Source: Caryophanales bacterium UBA6769
GTDB taxonomy: Bacteria; Bacillota; Bacilli; Bacillales; UBA6769
Reading direction: 5' to 3'
NCBI GenBank assembly: GCA_002453275.1
Contig: DKGN01000103.1
Coordinates: 1 to 7,597, forward strand
DNA: 7,597 nt
Shown here: positions 1-5,440 of the stretch, piece by piece
How the letters are laid out: each line of letters starts with the position of its first letter
How positions within the stretch are numbered: the stretch's first letter is position 1
Notes under the pieces: model-generated
Database searches by the model: none
What the model was told of the DNA's origin: nothing
What the model saw: only the letters and a program-made list of their open reading frames with translations
Program-made: the position numbers and the translations under genes

Positions 1-45
1 CTATAAGCCTTTCTTGACTACGCCGCTCCTTAGGGCGACTTCTCT

Positions 46-75
46 ATCATACCACGCTAGAGATTGAACTGTCAA
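46..75 (-). promoter_or_regulatory. Strong sigma-A promoter, predicted rRNA operon P2
   Basis: Read leftward, the minus strand shows a perfect TTGACA (75-70), an 18-base spacer and TATGAT (51-46), with TGG just before the -10 box (extended -10). A G lies at about position 39, a sensible +1; B. subtilis rRNA transcripts typically start with G. Just downstream is a GC-rich short inverted repeat (CGCC/GGCG, about 36-22), resembling an rRNA leader. In B. subtilis an rrn operon follows pdaB in this same direction. The promoter strength and tandem arrangement are seen; that it drives 16S rRNA is inferred, because the rRNA gene is outside the window. Confidence 0.75.
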
Positions 76-130
76 TTACTTTTTTGGAAAAGCTTTTGAA
101 CTAACAAGCAATCATCTTGCGAGGAATTTA

Positions 131-159
131 ATCATACCATGGCTTGTCATAAAAATCAA
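131..159 (-). promoter_or_regulatory. Sigma-A promoter, predicted rRNA operon P1
   Basis: The minus strand has TTGATT (159-154), a 17-base spacer and TATGAT (136-131), again preceded by TGG as in the second promoter. The two -10 boxes are 85 bases apart, the tandem P1/P2 arrangement usual for Bacillus rRNA operons. No reading frame lies between these promoters and the left edge, which fits a stable-RNA operon. Assignment to rRNA is inferred from architecture and synteny. Confidence 0.65.
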
Positions 160-185
160 ATACAAAAGTTAGTATTTAACTAATT

Positions 186-220
186 AAAAGACTCCTTATG
201 CCTTTCGACAAAAAGAGTCC
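186..220 (-). terminator. Rho-independent terminator after the 74-aa gene
   Basis: On the minus strand GACTC with adjoining TTT (219-212) pairs with AAGGAGTC (197-190), with one mismatch and a loop of about 14 bases. TTTTAATTA follows. It lies 28 bases beyond the stop codon of the small leftward gene and before the leftward rrn promoters, so it would insulate them. The stem is modest (7 of 8 pairs). Confidence 0.5.
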
Positions 221-247
221 TCACCTTTCTCTATTTAGAAGAAGTGA

Positions 248-472
248 CTATGGATAAAACTCCTTCTTCTGTCGCAAGTATTTCGCGCAGTCAGCCGGCA
301 GAGCAATCCGACGATATAAGTTAAACAAGATTTGATACCGTTCCTCCATCGCTTTTTTAACGACGATTTCTATCCTTGAATCTTCAAAATCAAATAAAAG
401 CTCCTCCATTTCTCTCTTTAACAAATATTCTAGTTCTTGGACTTCCTTAAAGTTGAGCATAAAACCAATCAT
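248..472 (-). CDS. Small conserved-looking protein, 74 aa, function unknown
   Basis: I do not recognise a named family with certainty. The frame stays open upstream to 565, but I place the start at the ATG at 472. A strong Shine-Dalgarno GAAGGAGTGG sits just before it, and the protein then begins MIGFMLNFKEVQELEYLLKR. The product is soluble, highly charged and almost wholly helical by composition: a heptad-like stretch (residues 8-28, rich in E, L, K), a second helix (about 32-57, IEIVVKKAMEERYQILFNLY), then a short basic tail containing one Cys. There is no signal peptide or membrane segment. It sits alone between the predicted rrn promoters and divergent pdaB, with its own terminator. That it is a real gene is supported by the ribosome site, coding-like composition and terminator. 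Confidence 0.72.
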   Translation of the reverse strand: MIGFMLNFKEVQELEYLLKREMEELLFDFEDSRIEIVVKKAMEERYQILFNLYRRIALPADCAKYLRQKKEFYP

Positions 473-573
473 GCTACCACTCCTTCTTTTATCTCTATAT
501 AAGGGTTCTGTTTCTCTCACATGAAAGACTGACAACACTCTTCTATTCCCGTTCTTAAAATCCAATGGACAAA

Positions 574-597
574 GGTCACGAAGCTACTAGCGTGCAA
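574..597 (-). repeat. Short dispersed repeat, partial copy in the small gene-pdaB gap
   Basis: On the minus strand TTGCACG (597-591), six unmatched bases and GCTTCGTG (584-577) followed by ACC recur on the plus strand at 1936-1960. There the same two words have the same six-base spacing, and the ACC is displaced by one base. Fifteen positions match in the two arms. Both copies lie in non-coding gaps on either side of pdaB, in opposite orientation. Common origin is inferred; chance is not excluded. Confidence 0.4.
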
Positions 598-715
598 AAC
601 ACTTAGAAACATTCGATTCCAAGCAAAAGTGTACAAAGAGAACGTGGTCTTTTATCATTTTTTCCAAAAGTATAGATTTTATCAATCTTTTTCCTTTTTA
701 TTGTTTTTTCTCGTA

Positions 716-744
716 GTCTGAACAAGCCCTGGCAAGCATACAGT
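716..744 (+). promoter_or_regulatory. Candidate sigma-E-type promoter of pdaB
   Basis: CATACAGT (737-744) matches the sigma-E -10 consensus CATACANT exactly. The upstream box is weaker: GTCTGAA at 716-722, sharing GTC and little else with the usual -35 element, at a spacing of 14. The distance to the pdaB start (36 bases) is normal. B. subtilis pdaB is a mother-cell/forespore sporulation gene, so the assignment makes sense, but only the -10 box is convincing. Confidence 0.42.
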
Positions 745-780
745 GTCTAATGAATGACGCTTTCTTGAGGAGGATGGCAT

Positions 781-1542
781 ATGAAATTCATTTATAGTAT
801 CAAAGTGTATCGCTTAAAACATTATTTAATTATCCTTGTCGCTGCCCTTTTTTCAGCATTGTTATTATATGTAGAGAAGGATGAAGTCGCGGTTTTAACT
901 ACTGCAATGGGACCGAACGCCATCGATGCAATTAAAACGAAAGAAAAAAAGATTGCAATAACGTTTGATATTAGTTGGGGCGACAAGCATGCAATACCGA
1001 TTCTTGATGTCTTAAAAAAATATGAACTAAAAGAAACGACATTTTTCCTTTCAGGTGCTTGGGCCGAGCGCCATCCAGACATCGTGGAACGAATCGTAGA
1101 AGACGGACACGAGTTGGGTAGCTTAGGGTTCCGCTACGAGCACTATACGAGCATGGAAGAAAACGAAATTGAAAAAGACATTCGCCTTGGCGAGCACGTA
1201 TTAAATGAGCTAACAGAAGAGAAGCCGACATTGCTGCGAACTCCACATGGAAGTTTTGATGAACGCGTCTTGAAGACCGCGGACAAGTTGGGTTATACGA
1301 CAATCCATTGGAGTGTGAACTCAGAAGACTGGAAAAACCCGGGCACAGACCAAATTGTAAAAAATGTCATCGACAAGACAAAAGGCGGTGATATTATTTT
1401 ACTTCACGCATCCGACTCAGCTAAACAAACAGCAAAAGCACTCCCTACTATCATTGAGCACTTTCAGAAAAAAGGCTACCGCTTCGTGACAGTGACCGAG
1501 CTCATCGAAGATGTCAACACAGATACAAAAGAAGTGAAGTGA
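781..1542 (+). CDS. pdaB: Polysaccharide deacetylase-family sporulation protein PdaB
   Basis: PdaB (YbaN) is a NodB-homology (carbohydrate esterase 4 fold) protein needed to maintain spores after engulfment. The 253-aa product has a short cytoplasmic N-terminus, one membrane segment (about 15-30) and an external NodB domain (57-240). Motifs seen are TFDISWGD (61-68, base D63), RTPHG (153-157), DW (183-184) and LLH (207-209). As is usual for PdaB, motif 1 lacks the second Asp of canonical TFDDG, and the HxxxH metal motif is replaced by HELGSLGFRYEHYT (110-123). True deacetylase activity is therefore uncertain. The ATG start has GAGGAGGA seven bases upstream. The gene is monocistronic, facing kbaA. 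Length matches the family. Confidence 0.95.
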   Translation: MKFIYSIKVYRLKHYLIILVAALFSALLLYVEKDEVAVLTTAMGPNAIDAIKTKEKKIAITFDISWGDKHAIPILDVLKKYELKETTFFLSGAWAERHPDIVERIVEDGHELGSLGFRYEHYTSMEENEIEKDIRLGEHVLNELTEEKPTLLRTPHGSFDERVLKTADKLGYTTIHWSVNSEDWKNPGTDQIVKNVIDKTKGGDIILLHASDSAKQTAKALPTIIEHFQKKGYRFVTVTELIEDVNTDTKEVK

Positions 1543-1621
1543 CATTCAAACCAAAAGATTGCTTGGATCCCAACACCCATATACCCTATTCAAAATATCC
1601 AAAACCACTTGAAATCATACT

Positions 1622-1666
1622 AAAAACCCTCCGCTTTCAAATAAAAGGGCAGAGGGTCTTCTTTAT
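1622..1666. terminator. Bidirectional terminator downstream of pdaB
   Basis: ACCCTC (1626-1631) pairs with GAGGGT (1652-1657) around a 20-base interior whose GC/GC ends can extend the stem across a one-base mismatch. Rightward it is followed by TCTTCTTTAT. Leftward it is followed by TTTTTA, which is the better tail. It would end pdaB transcripts and also any leftward transcript crossing the kbaA-pdaB spacer. Confidence 0.65.
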
Positions 1667-1683
1667 CTCAGCGGTATTACTAA

Positions 1684-1787
1684 GACCTCCACTTTACAAG
1701 TGGAAGTCAAGGGCTACCAAGCTTCGAACGCAGATGATAACGCAACGTCCTTGTTGCATCATCTGCACTCACGCATCGTGCGTTTCG
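1684..1787. other. Hairpin-rich non-coding segment in the pdaB-kbaA gap
   Basis: Three consecutive inverted repeats are visible. (1) GAC plus TCCACTT (1684-1694) pairs with AAGTGGA plus GTC (1698-1708), one mismatch, three-base loop. (2) GCAGATGAT (1730-1738) pairs with ATCATCTGC (1758-1766), and inside it GCAAC (1742-1746) pairs with GTTGC (1753-1757). (3) ACGCA (1771-1775) pairs with TGCGT (1779-1783). CGAACGCA (1725-1732) could instead pair with TGCGTTTCG (1779-1787) with one bulged base, giving an alternative fold. The segment is richer in G+C than the kbaA flank and has no credible gene. It could be a structured RNA, the 3' region of leftward kbaA transcripts, or the remnant of a small mobile element; I cannot decide which. 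Confidence 0.55.
1749..1769 (+). repeat. Dispersed intergenic repeat, copy A
   Basis: This 21-base segment matches 4627-4647 in the salA-cwlD gap at 18 of 21 positions (common elements CCTTGT, GCA, CA, CTGCACT). It forms the loop and descending arm of the longest hairpin in the spacer. A related sequence lies at 1917-1941. Confidence 0.5.
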
Positions 1788-1817
1788 TTGGCGGCTAGGG
1801 TTCAATTAGTGGTTCAA

Positions 1818-1859
1818 ACTAAATGTGCGACGTTCGAGACACCCAATGATTGTTCAAGG
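1818..1859 (+). repeat. Dispersed intergenic repeat modules shared with 4612-4669
   Basis: ACTAAATGTGC (1818-1828) matches ACTAAGTGTGC (4612-4622) at 10 of 11 positions. TTGTTCAAGG (1850-1859) is identical to 4660-4669. The order of these two words is the same in both gaps but the distance differs (21 against 37 bases between them). Immediately upstream, GGTTCAA occurs twice (1799-1805, 1811-1817) around TTAGT, and TTAGT (1806-1810) can pair with ACTAA (1818-1822). Confidence 0.45.
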
Positions 1860-1916
1860 ATGTGTTGCCCTCGGTTTACTCTCAGTACAGCATACTCAAT
1901 GGAGCATTGTTTGAGT

Positions 1917-1960
1917 CCTGTCGCAACGTTTGCACTTGCACGTCCTGTGCTTCGTGAACC
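1917..1960 (+). repeat. Dispersed intergenic repeat, copy B next to the kbaA stop
   Basis: The first part (1919-1945) matches 4630-4656 at 20 of 27 positions, with core GCAAC, three variable bases, TGCACTTG. The second part (1936-1960) matches the inverted copy at 574-597. This copy thus links the two other locations. It ends ten bases from the kbaA stop codon. Nothing codes here on either strand that I can support. Confidence 0.45.
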
Positions 1961-1970
1961 AAGACTTCTT

Positions 1971-2564
1971 TTATGCTGTTTTTTCTTTTTTGGCATTCAG
2001 TCGATGCAAAAGCATTAATTGCCACGCATTTGATACGATTAAAACGGTGAACATAATCGTGACCCACTTAAAGTCATTTGCTTTTAAAACCGGAAACCAT
2101 TCAATTGTCGTTACAACAATCATAAAAAACAACGCCGGTATGAAGGCTTCTCGATTCGTTTCTTTCTGTTTCAGATACGCAATAAGAAGTCCAATTCCCA
2201 ATAACAATAGAGAAGGGATAAAGTAAGGTCCAACGGAATCGCCCTTTTCTGCAAAGGAAGCATAGCGTAAATAAACGAGATCAAATAATACGAAAGCAAT
2301 GAGCACAACTTGCACAGCATTCCAAAGCTTGACAGACCGGAAAATCCCAAGCCCAAAACGGTGAACGGTCAAATAAGCAAAAAAGCCCATTTGACTAATC
2401 AAACTAAAAATACACGAAACACCAAAAAACCAAATCGCAAGAACAAGAAAATCAGTAATACCTTTATATAAATCTGATTCTACAATTAATCCAGTAACCA
2501 TCCCAACAGTTGCTCCAAGAATTAACGTTGAAACAAATAGACGTACCCAATTTCGCGAATTCAC
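1971..2564 (-). CDS. kbaA: KinB-signalling pathway activation protein KbaA
   Basis: KbaA is an integral membrane protein needed for activity of the sensor kinase KinB, which feeds phosphate into the Spo0F-Spo0B-Spo0A relay at the onset of sporulation. The 197-aa product (B. subtilis KbaA is about 198) is almost entirely hydrophobic, with about six membrane segments near 8-28, 36-58, 78-100, 112-131, 140-157 and 166-185, and a basic tail ending KKEKTA. The first transmembrane helix begins at once, after MNSRNWVRLF. The start is GTG at 2564, preceded by GGGGGA at a spacing of six. It is divergent from gerD and convergent with pdaB, as in B. subtilis, and synteny strengthens the call. No strong terminator follows directly, so transcripts may run through the structured spacer to 1622-1666. 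Confidence 0.9.
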   Translation of the reverse strand: MNSRNWVRLFVSTLILGATVGMVTGLIVESDLYKGITDFLVLAIWFFGVSCIFSLISQMGFFAYLTVHRFGLGIFRSVKLWNAVQVVLIAFVLFDLVYLRYASFAEKGDSVGPYFIPSLLLLGIGLLIAYLKQKETNREAFIPALFFMIVVTTIEWFPVLKANDFKWVTIMFTVLIVSNAWQLMLLHRLNAKKEKTA

Positions 2565-2608
2565 TCAAAATCCCCCACATTGTCCTACATTCATTTTTTC
2601 CTTTCCCG

Positions 2609-2617
2609 ATTGTATCA
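2609..2617 (-). promoter_or_regulatory. Candidate extended -10 promoter of kbaA
   Basis: The minus strand reads TGA-TACAAT (2617-2609), an extended -10 element, 44 bases before the kbaA GTG. No recognisable -35 box sits at the right distance. A vegetative, weak promoter fits a gene that acts at sporulation onset, but the support is limited to this one motif. Confidence 0.35.
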
Positions 2618-2658
2618 ATACCCTTTTAAAAAAGCTAGCTGTTTCCTAATTCCACCAA

Positions 2659-2688
2659 GCATAACAATGGCGAAACAGTGAAAAACTG
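2659..2688 (+). promoter_or_regulatory. Candidate sigma-G-type promoter of gerD
   Basis: GCATAA (2659-2664) and AAAACTG (2682-2688) are separated by 17 bases and loosely match forespore sigma-G elements. gerD is a sigma-G gene in B. subtilis, so a promoter of this class is expected in the 161-base gap to kbaA. The -10 match is only 4 of 7 bases. Confidence 0.33.
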
Positions 2689-2725
2689 AGCAGTAAAAGA
2701 ACCAATCGAAAGGTGTAGACGACCG

Positions 2726-3352
2726 ATGAATAAATGGATAAATCTCGTCACCCTTTGTTTCTTAGGGATTTTTCTCGTTTCGTGTGCTGCAAGCGAAGGA
2801 AAAGGAAACGACATAACCTATGAAGAAACAAAGAAAATGATCGTTGACATATTAAAAACAGATGAAGGAAAAAAAGCTCTGCAGGATGTCTTAACTGACG
2901 AAAAATTCAAACAAGAAATCGTCATGGATCAAGCAACAGTAAAAAAAGCGATTGAAGATACACTCGTCTCCGAAAAAGGAAAAAAGTTTTGGCAGGAACA
3001 ATTTAAGGATGAGAAATTCGCCGAAACCTTCGCAAAAGGCATGGATAAATCAACAGGGGTTTTAATGAAAAAACTGATGAATGATCCTGAATATCAAAGA
3101 AAAATGATGGAGATTATGCAAAATCCAGAAATGGAAAAGAATTTCGAAAAGCTTATGAAAAGCGATAAAATGCGTTCCCATTATCAAAAGCTAATAGGAG
3201 AAGCTTTTGACAACCCACTATTTAAAGCTGAAATTTACGACATGTTGAAGAAAGTTGCCGATGAAGAATTAAAAGCAGAGGGTGGCAACGATCAACAGCA
3301 GCAAGTCGGAGGTGGTGGCCAAGGTGGAGGCGGAGGCGAAGGCGAAGGCTAA
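2726..3352 (+). CDS. gerD: Spore germination lipoprotein GerD
   Basis: GerD is a forespore-made lipoprotein of the inner spore membrane that gathers nutrient receptors into the germinosome cluster. The 208-aa product starts with a lipoprotein signal (MNKWINLVTLCFLGIFL) and lipobox LVSC, with C20 as the lipidated residue. Residues 30-180 are charged, helical and rod-like, with repeated acidic-basic turns such as TDEGKKAL, SEKGKKFW and NDPEYQRKMMEIMQNPEME; the solved core of GerD is a trimeric helical rod. Residues 184-208 form a low-complexity Gln/Gly/Glu tail (QQQQVGGGGQGGGGGEGEG), which accounts for the length above the roughly 185 aa of B. subtilis GerD. The ribosome site AAAGGTG lies ten bases before the ATG. 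The gene is single, facing salA across a shared terminator. Confidence 0.93.
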   Translation: MNKWINLVTLCFLGIFLVSCAASEGKGNDITYEETKKMIVDILKTDEGKKALQDVLTDEKFKQEIVMDQATVKKAIEDTLVSEKGKKFWQEQFKDEKFAETFAKGMDKSTGVLMKKLMNDPEYQRKMMEIMQNPEMEKNFEKLMKSDKMRSHYQKLIGEAFDNPLFKAEIYDMLKKVADEELKAEGGNDQQQQVGGGGQGGGGGEGEG

Positions 3353-3362
3353 AGTTTCCATA

Positions 3363-3400
3363 AAAATGAACCAAAGGAAAAAATCCCTTTGGTTCATTTT
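3363..3400. terminator. Bidirectional terminator between gerD and salA
   Basis: A perfect 15-bp inverted repeat (3363-3377 with 3386-3400; core GAACCAAAGG/CCTTTGGTTC) has an eight-base loop. The A-run on the left arm and T-run on the right arm supply a U-tract in both directions. It begins 10 bases after the gerD stop and ends 4 bases before the salA stop. Confidence 0.92.
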
Positions 3401-3404
3401 ATTA

Positions 3405-4463
3405 TCAGTTGCCTAAACTTTCATTAATTTCGCTAGCAATCTTAGCGTAAATTTTCCCGATTGGCTCATCTTCTCCATACACAGAAGGCGCAAAGTCTTC
3501 CCCTTCCATCGCAGGCTGACCTAGTGGGATTTGTCCGAGTAGTTCAGTTGAAAGCTCTTTAGCAAGCTTTTCTCCTCCGCCTTTTCCGAAAATGTATTCC
3601 TTCTCGCCTGATGCTTTATTTTCAAAATAACTCATATTTTCAATGACACCGATCACTTCATGGTCCGTGCGAATTGCCATAGCGCCTGCCCTTGCTGCAA
3701 CAAATGCTGCTGTCGGGTGTGGCGTCGTGACAATAATTTCCTTACTTGAAGGGATCATGTCATGCACGTCTAAAGCAACGTCACCCGTTCCTGGAGGTAA
3801 ATCTAAGAGTAGATAATCTAAATCTCCCCACTCTACTTCACTAAAGAAGTTATTCAACATTTTTCCAAGCATTGGCCCACGCCAAATAACCGGGGAATTA
3901 TCTTCAACGAAAAAGCCCATTGACATCACTTTAACACCAAACCTTTCCGCTGGATAAATTTTTTCCGCGATCACTTTTGGTCGTGAGTCTATACCCATCA
4001 TATCTGGGACACTAAAACCATAGATGTCTGCATCAATGATGCCGACCTTTTTCCCGAGTCGTGCAAGCGAAGTCGCAAGGTTAACGGTCACTGTTGATTT
4101 CCCAACGCCACCCTTTCCACTCGCAATCGCAATAAATGTCGTTTTATTATCTGGTGCAAGCAACGGGGGCATTTGTGGGTTTGGCTTTTGTGCCGTGCCA
4201 CCACCTTGACTTTGCGAACTTCCATCTAAATTTTCAAAGCGTAATCCGACAGATTCCGCACCTGCTTCTTTTAATAAATTAACGATTTGTTGTTGCACTT
4301 GCATTTGCTCTGCGGTTCCTGTTCGTTGCAGGGCAATTTTCACACTTACATAATCGTCCTTTATTTTAACTTCACGGATACCACCCGTGTCGACAATACT
4401 TTTATGTAAATCAGGATCTTTTACTTGCTTCAAAATCTCTTTCACTTGTTGTTCTGTTAACAA
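3405..4463 (-). CDS. salA: SalA-type Mrp/ParA-family ATPase regulator
   Basis: SalA (YbaL) is an ATP-binding protein that in B. subtilis represses scoC and so raises exoprotease expression. I choose the TTG at 4463: AAGGTGA lies six bases upstream and the protein then reads MLTEQQVKEIL, 352 aa, the same length as B. subtilis SalA. The GTG at 4472 would abut the ribosome site. Domains: an N-terminal MIP18/DUF59-like domain (1-80), a Gly/Ser/Gln/Pro linker (about 81-105), then the P-loop ATPase with GKGGVGKST (116-124), switch DADIYG (144-149) and DLPPGTGD (221-228). The CxxC that iron-sulfur carriers of this family bear near the C-terminus is absent (ENMSYFENKASGEKEY), as in B. subtilis SalA. 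Tyr329 in SVYGEDEPIG corresponds to the PtkA-phosphorylated Tyr327 of B. subtilis. Confidence 0.92.
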   Translation of the reverse strand: MLTEQQVKEILKQVKDPDLHKSIVDTGGIREVKIKDDYVSVKIALQRTGTAEQMQVQQQIVNLLKEAGAESVGLRFENLDGSSQSQGGGTAQKPNPQMPPLLAPDNKTTFIAIASGKGGVGKSTVTVNLATSLARLGKKVGIIDADIYGFSVPDMMGIDSRPKVIAEKIYPAERFGVKVMSMGFFVEDNSPVIWRGPMLGKMLNNFFSEVEWGDLDYLLLDLPPGTGDVALDVHDMIPSSKEIIVTTPHPTAAFVAARAGAMAIRTDHEVIGVIENMSYFENKASGEKEYIFGKGGGEKLAKELSTELLGQIPLGQPAMEGEDFAPSVYGEDEPIGKIYAKIASEINESLGN

Positions 4464-4503
4464 CGCAGTCACCTTCTCTCAAATCGTTTTTCTTTCCTAA
4501 GTT

Positions 4504-4532
4504 AGTATAGCATGTATCGATTCTGAACCCAA
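4504..4532 (-). promoter_or_regulatory. Sigma-A promoter of salA
   Basis: The minus strand has TTGGGT (4532-4527), 17 bases, and TATACT (4509-4504) preceded by TGC, an extended -10. The -35 box overlaps the T-tract of the cwlD terminator by two bases. The -10 box is 40 bases before the TTG start. This supports salA being transcribed separately from cwlD. Confidence 0.6.
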
Positions 4533-4561
4533 AAAAGAAGCACCTTTTTTTGTCGAGGTGC
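4531..4561 (-). terminator. Rho-independent terminator of cwlD
   Basis: Read leftward, GCACCT (4561-4556) pairs with AGGTGC (4545-4540) over a ten-base A-rich loop. TTCTTTTTT (4539-4531) follows. It lies about 130 bases after the cwlD stop codon, so the repeat-bearing segment between them would be part of the cwlD 3' untranslated region. Confidence 0.8.
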
Positions 4562-4611
4562 CGAAAGAGCAGAAATTTGTTCGCAGAACTCGGCTTAAAC
4601 AGACGTACCGT

Positions 4612-4669
4612 ACTAAGTGTGCCCCACCTTGTGGCAACAGCTGCACTTGTACTCCCTATTTGTTCAAGG
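4612..4669 (+). repeat. Dispersed intergenic repeat, copy C in the salA-cwlD gap
   Basis: Three segments recur in the pdaB-kbaA gap: 4612-4622 (10 of 11 with 1818-1828), 4627-4647 (18 of 21 with 1749-1769, also related to 1917-1941), and 4660-4669 (identical to 1850-1859). CCAC-CTT-GTGG (4624-4634) is a small hairpin at the start of the second segment. The rest of this gap (4562-4688) holds no gene that I can see. The modules are in a different order from the other gap, so it is a mosaic rather than a simple copy. Confidence 0.5.
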
Positions 4670-4688
4670 GAAAAATCAGCGTATTAGA

Positions 4689-5405
4689 CTATCTTTCAGG
4701 CGCCGTTTCATTTGTAAAATAGCGAAGGATGCCCCGATAAACTGAGGCTGCTACTTGATTCTGATAATCAGACTGCTGAAGAAGCTGAGCCTCTGATGGG
4801 TTTGACAAAAATCCTACTTCAACGATAGCACCAGGTGTTTTTGCTTCCTTTAATATGAAAATATTTGATAATTGCTTGATTCCTCGATCGGTATTTTCTA
4901 AATTTTTTCTAAGCTCCTCTTGAATAAAAAGTGAGAGCTCGCGACTATCTTTGTTCGTCGGGTTGTAGAACGTCTGCGCTCCTCTCCACCGTGGTGAAGG
5001 AATCGCATTCAAATGAATACTAATGAACAAATCGGTGTTCGGTGCATTAATGATGTCTAGGCGATTGTGTAAATCCTGTGTCTTTCGCCGGCTATATCCC
5101 TTCATACCTTCATCAGCCAAATCTCGATCCGTCTCTCTCGTCATGACGACGTACGCACCCATCTCTTGCAAATAATCACGAAGCATTAGCCCAATCGCAA
5201 GCGTCACTTCCTTCTCAATAACATCTTTGCCTACTGCTCCCCCATCGACACCACCATGACCTGGATCTAAAACGATGATCTTCCCTGACAGTGGTAGCTC
5301 CCATGACGAGTGCGATCCGATGTTTGTTTTATACAAATAAATACCAAGCGTGACGAATAATAATAAAGCAAAAATCGTCACCCCGACAAGAGTCCTCTTT
5401 TTCAT
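4689..5405 (-). CDS. cwlD: N-acetylmuramoyl-L-alanine amidase CwlD
   Basis: CwlD is a zinc amidase that removes the peptide from muramic acid in spore cortex peptidoglycan, the first step to muramic-delta-lactam, which germination lytic enzymes recognise. The 238-aa product (B. subtilis 237) has an N-terminal signal anchor (about 6-24) and an Amidase_3 domain (42-232). Zinc/catalytic residues appear in order: DPGHGG (H50), IEKE (E64), SIHLNA (H131) and VEVGFLSN (E196). The start is the ATG at 5405, with GGAGGGGAG just upstream; an upstream in-frame start at 5432 lies before this ribosome site and is unlikely. It follows ybaK by 117 bases on the same strand and ends at its own terminator, so a ybaK-cwlD operon is likely. 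Confidence 0.94.
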   Translation of the reverse strand: MKKRTLVGVTIFALLLFVTLGIYLYKTNIGSHSSWELPLSGKIIVLDPGHGGVDGGAVGKDVIEKEVTLAIGLMLRDYLQEMGAYVVMTRETDRDLADEGMKGYSRRKTQDLHNRLDIINAPNTDLFISIHLNAIPSPRWRGAQTFYNPTNKDSRELSLFIQEELRKNLENTDRGIKQLSNIFILKEAKTPGAIVEVGFLSNPSEAQLLQQSDYQNQVAASVYRGILRYFTNETAPER

Positions 5406-5440
5406 AAACTCCCCTCCGCGCCTTTTTTCCAAGACGTGTT

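Noticed and set aside
473..565. N-terminal extension of the small leftward gene to 565
   Set aside because: The strong Shine-Dalgarno sequence stands directly before the ATG at 472, and the extra 31 residues are basic and unlike the rest.
971..1303. Minus-strand open frames inside pdaB, and similar ones inside salA, the glycosyltransferase and the LCP gene
   Set aside because: They are antisense shadows of well-supported genes with no ribosome sites or domains.
1799..1822. tRNA-like GGTTCAA T-loop words
   Set aside because: No acceptor, D or anticodon stem can be formed around them; the word is simply repeated twice.
1667..1970. Complete IS200/IS605-type insertion sequence or TnpB-associated RNA
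   Set aside because: One hairpin and the G+C content recall such elements, but no transposase or tnpB remnant and no defined second end can be seen.
1539..2018. Open frame of 159 codons (+) overlapping the pdaB stop and the kbaA 3' end
   Set aside because: It runs through the terminator and hairpins, has no ribosome site beyond the pdaB coding end, and its product has an unlikely composition (Cys-, Arg- and Phe-rich, no recognisable domain).
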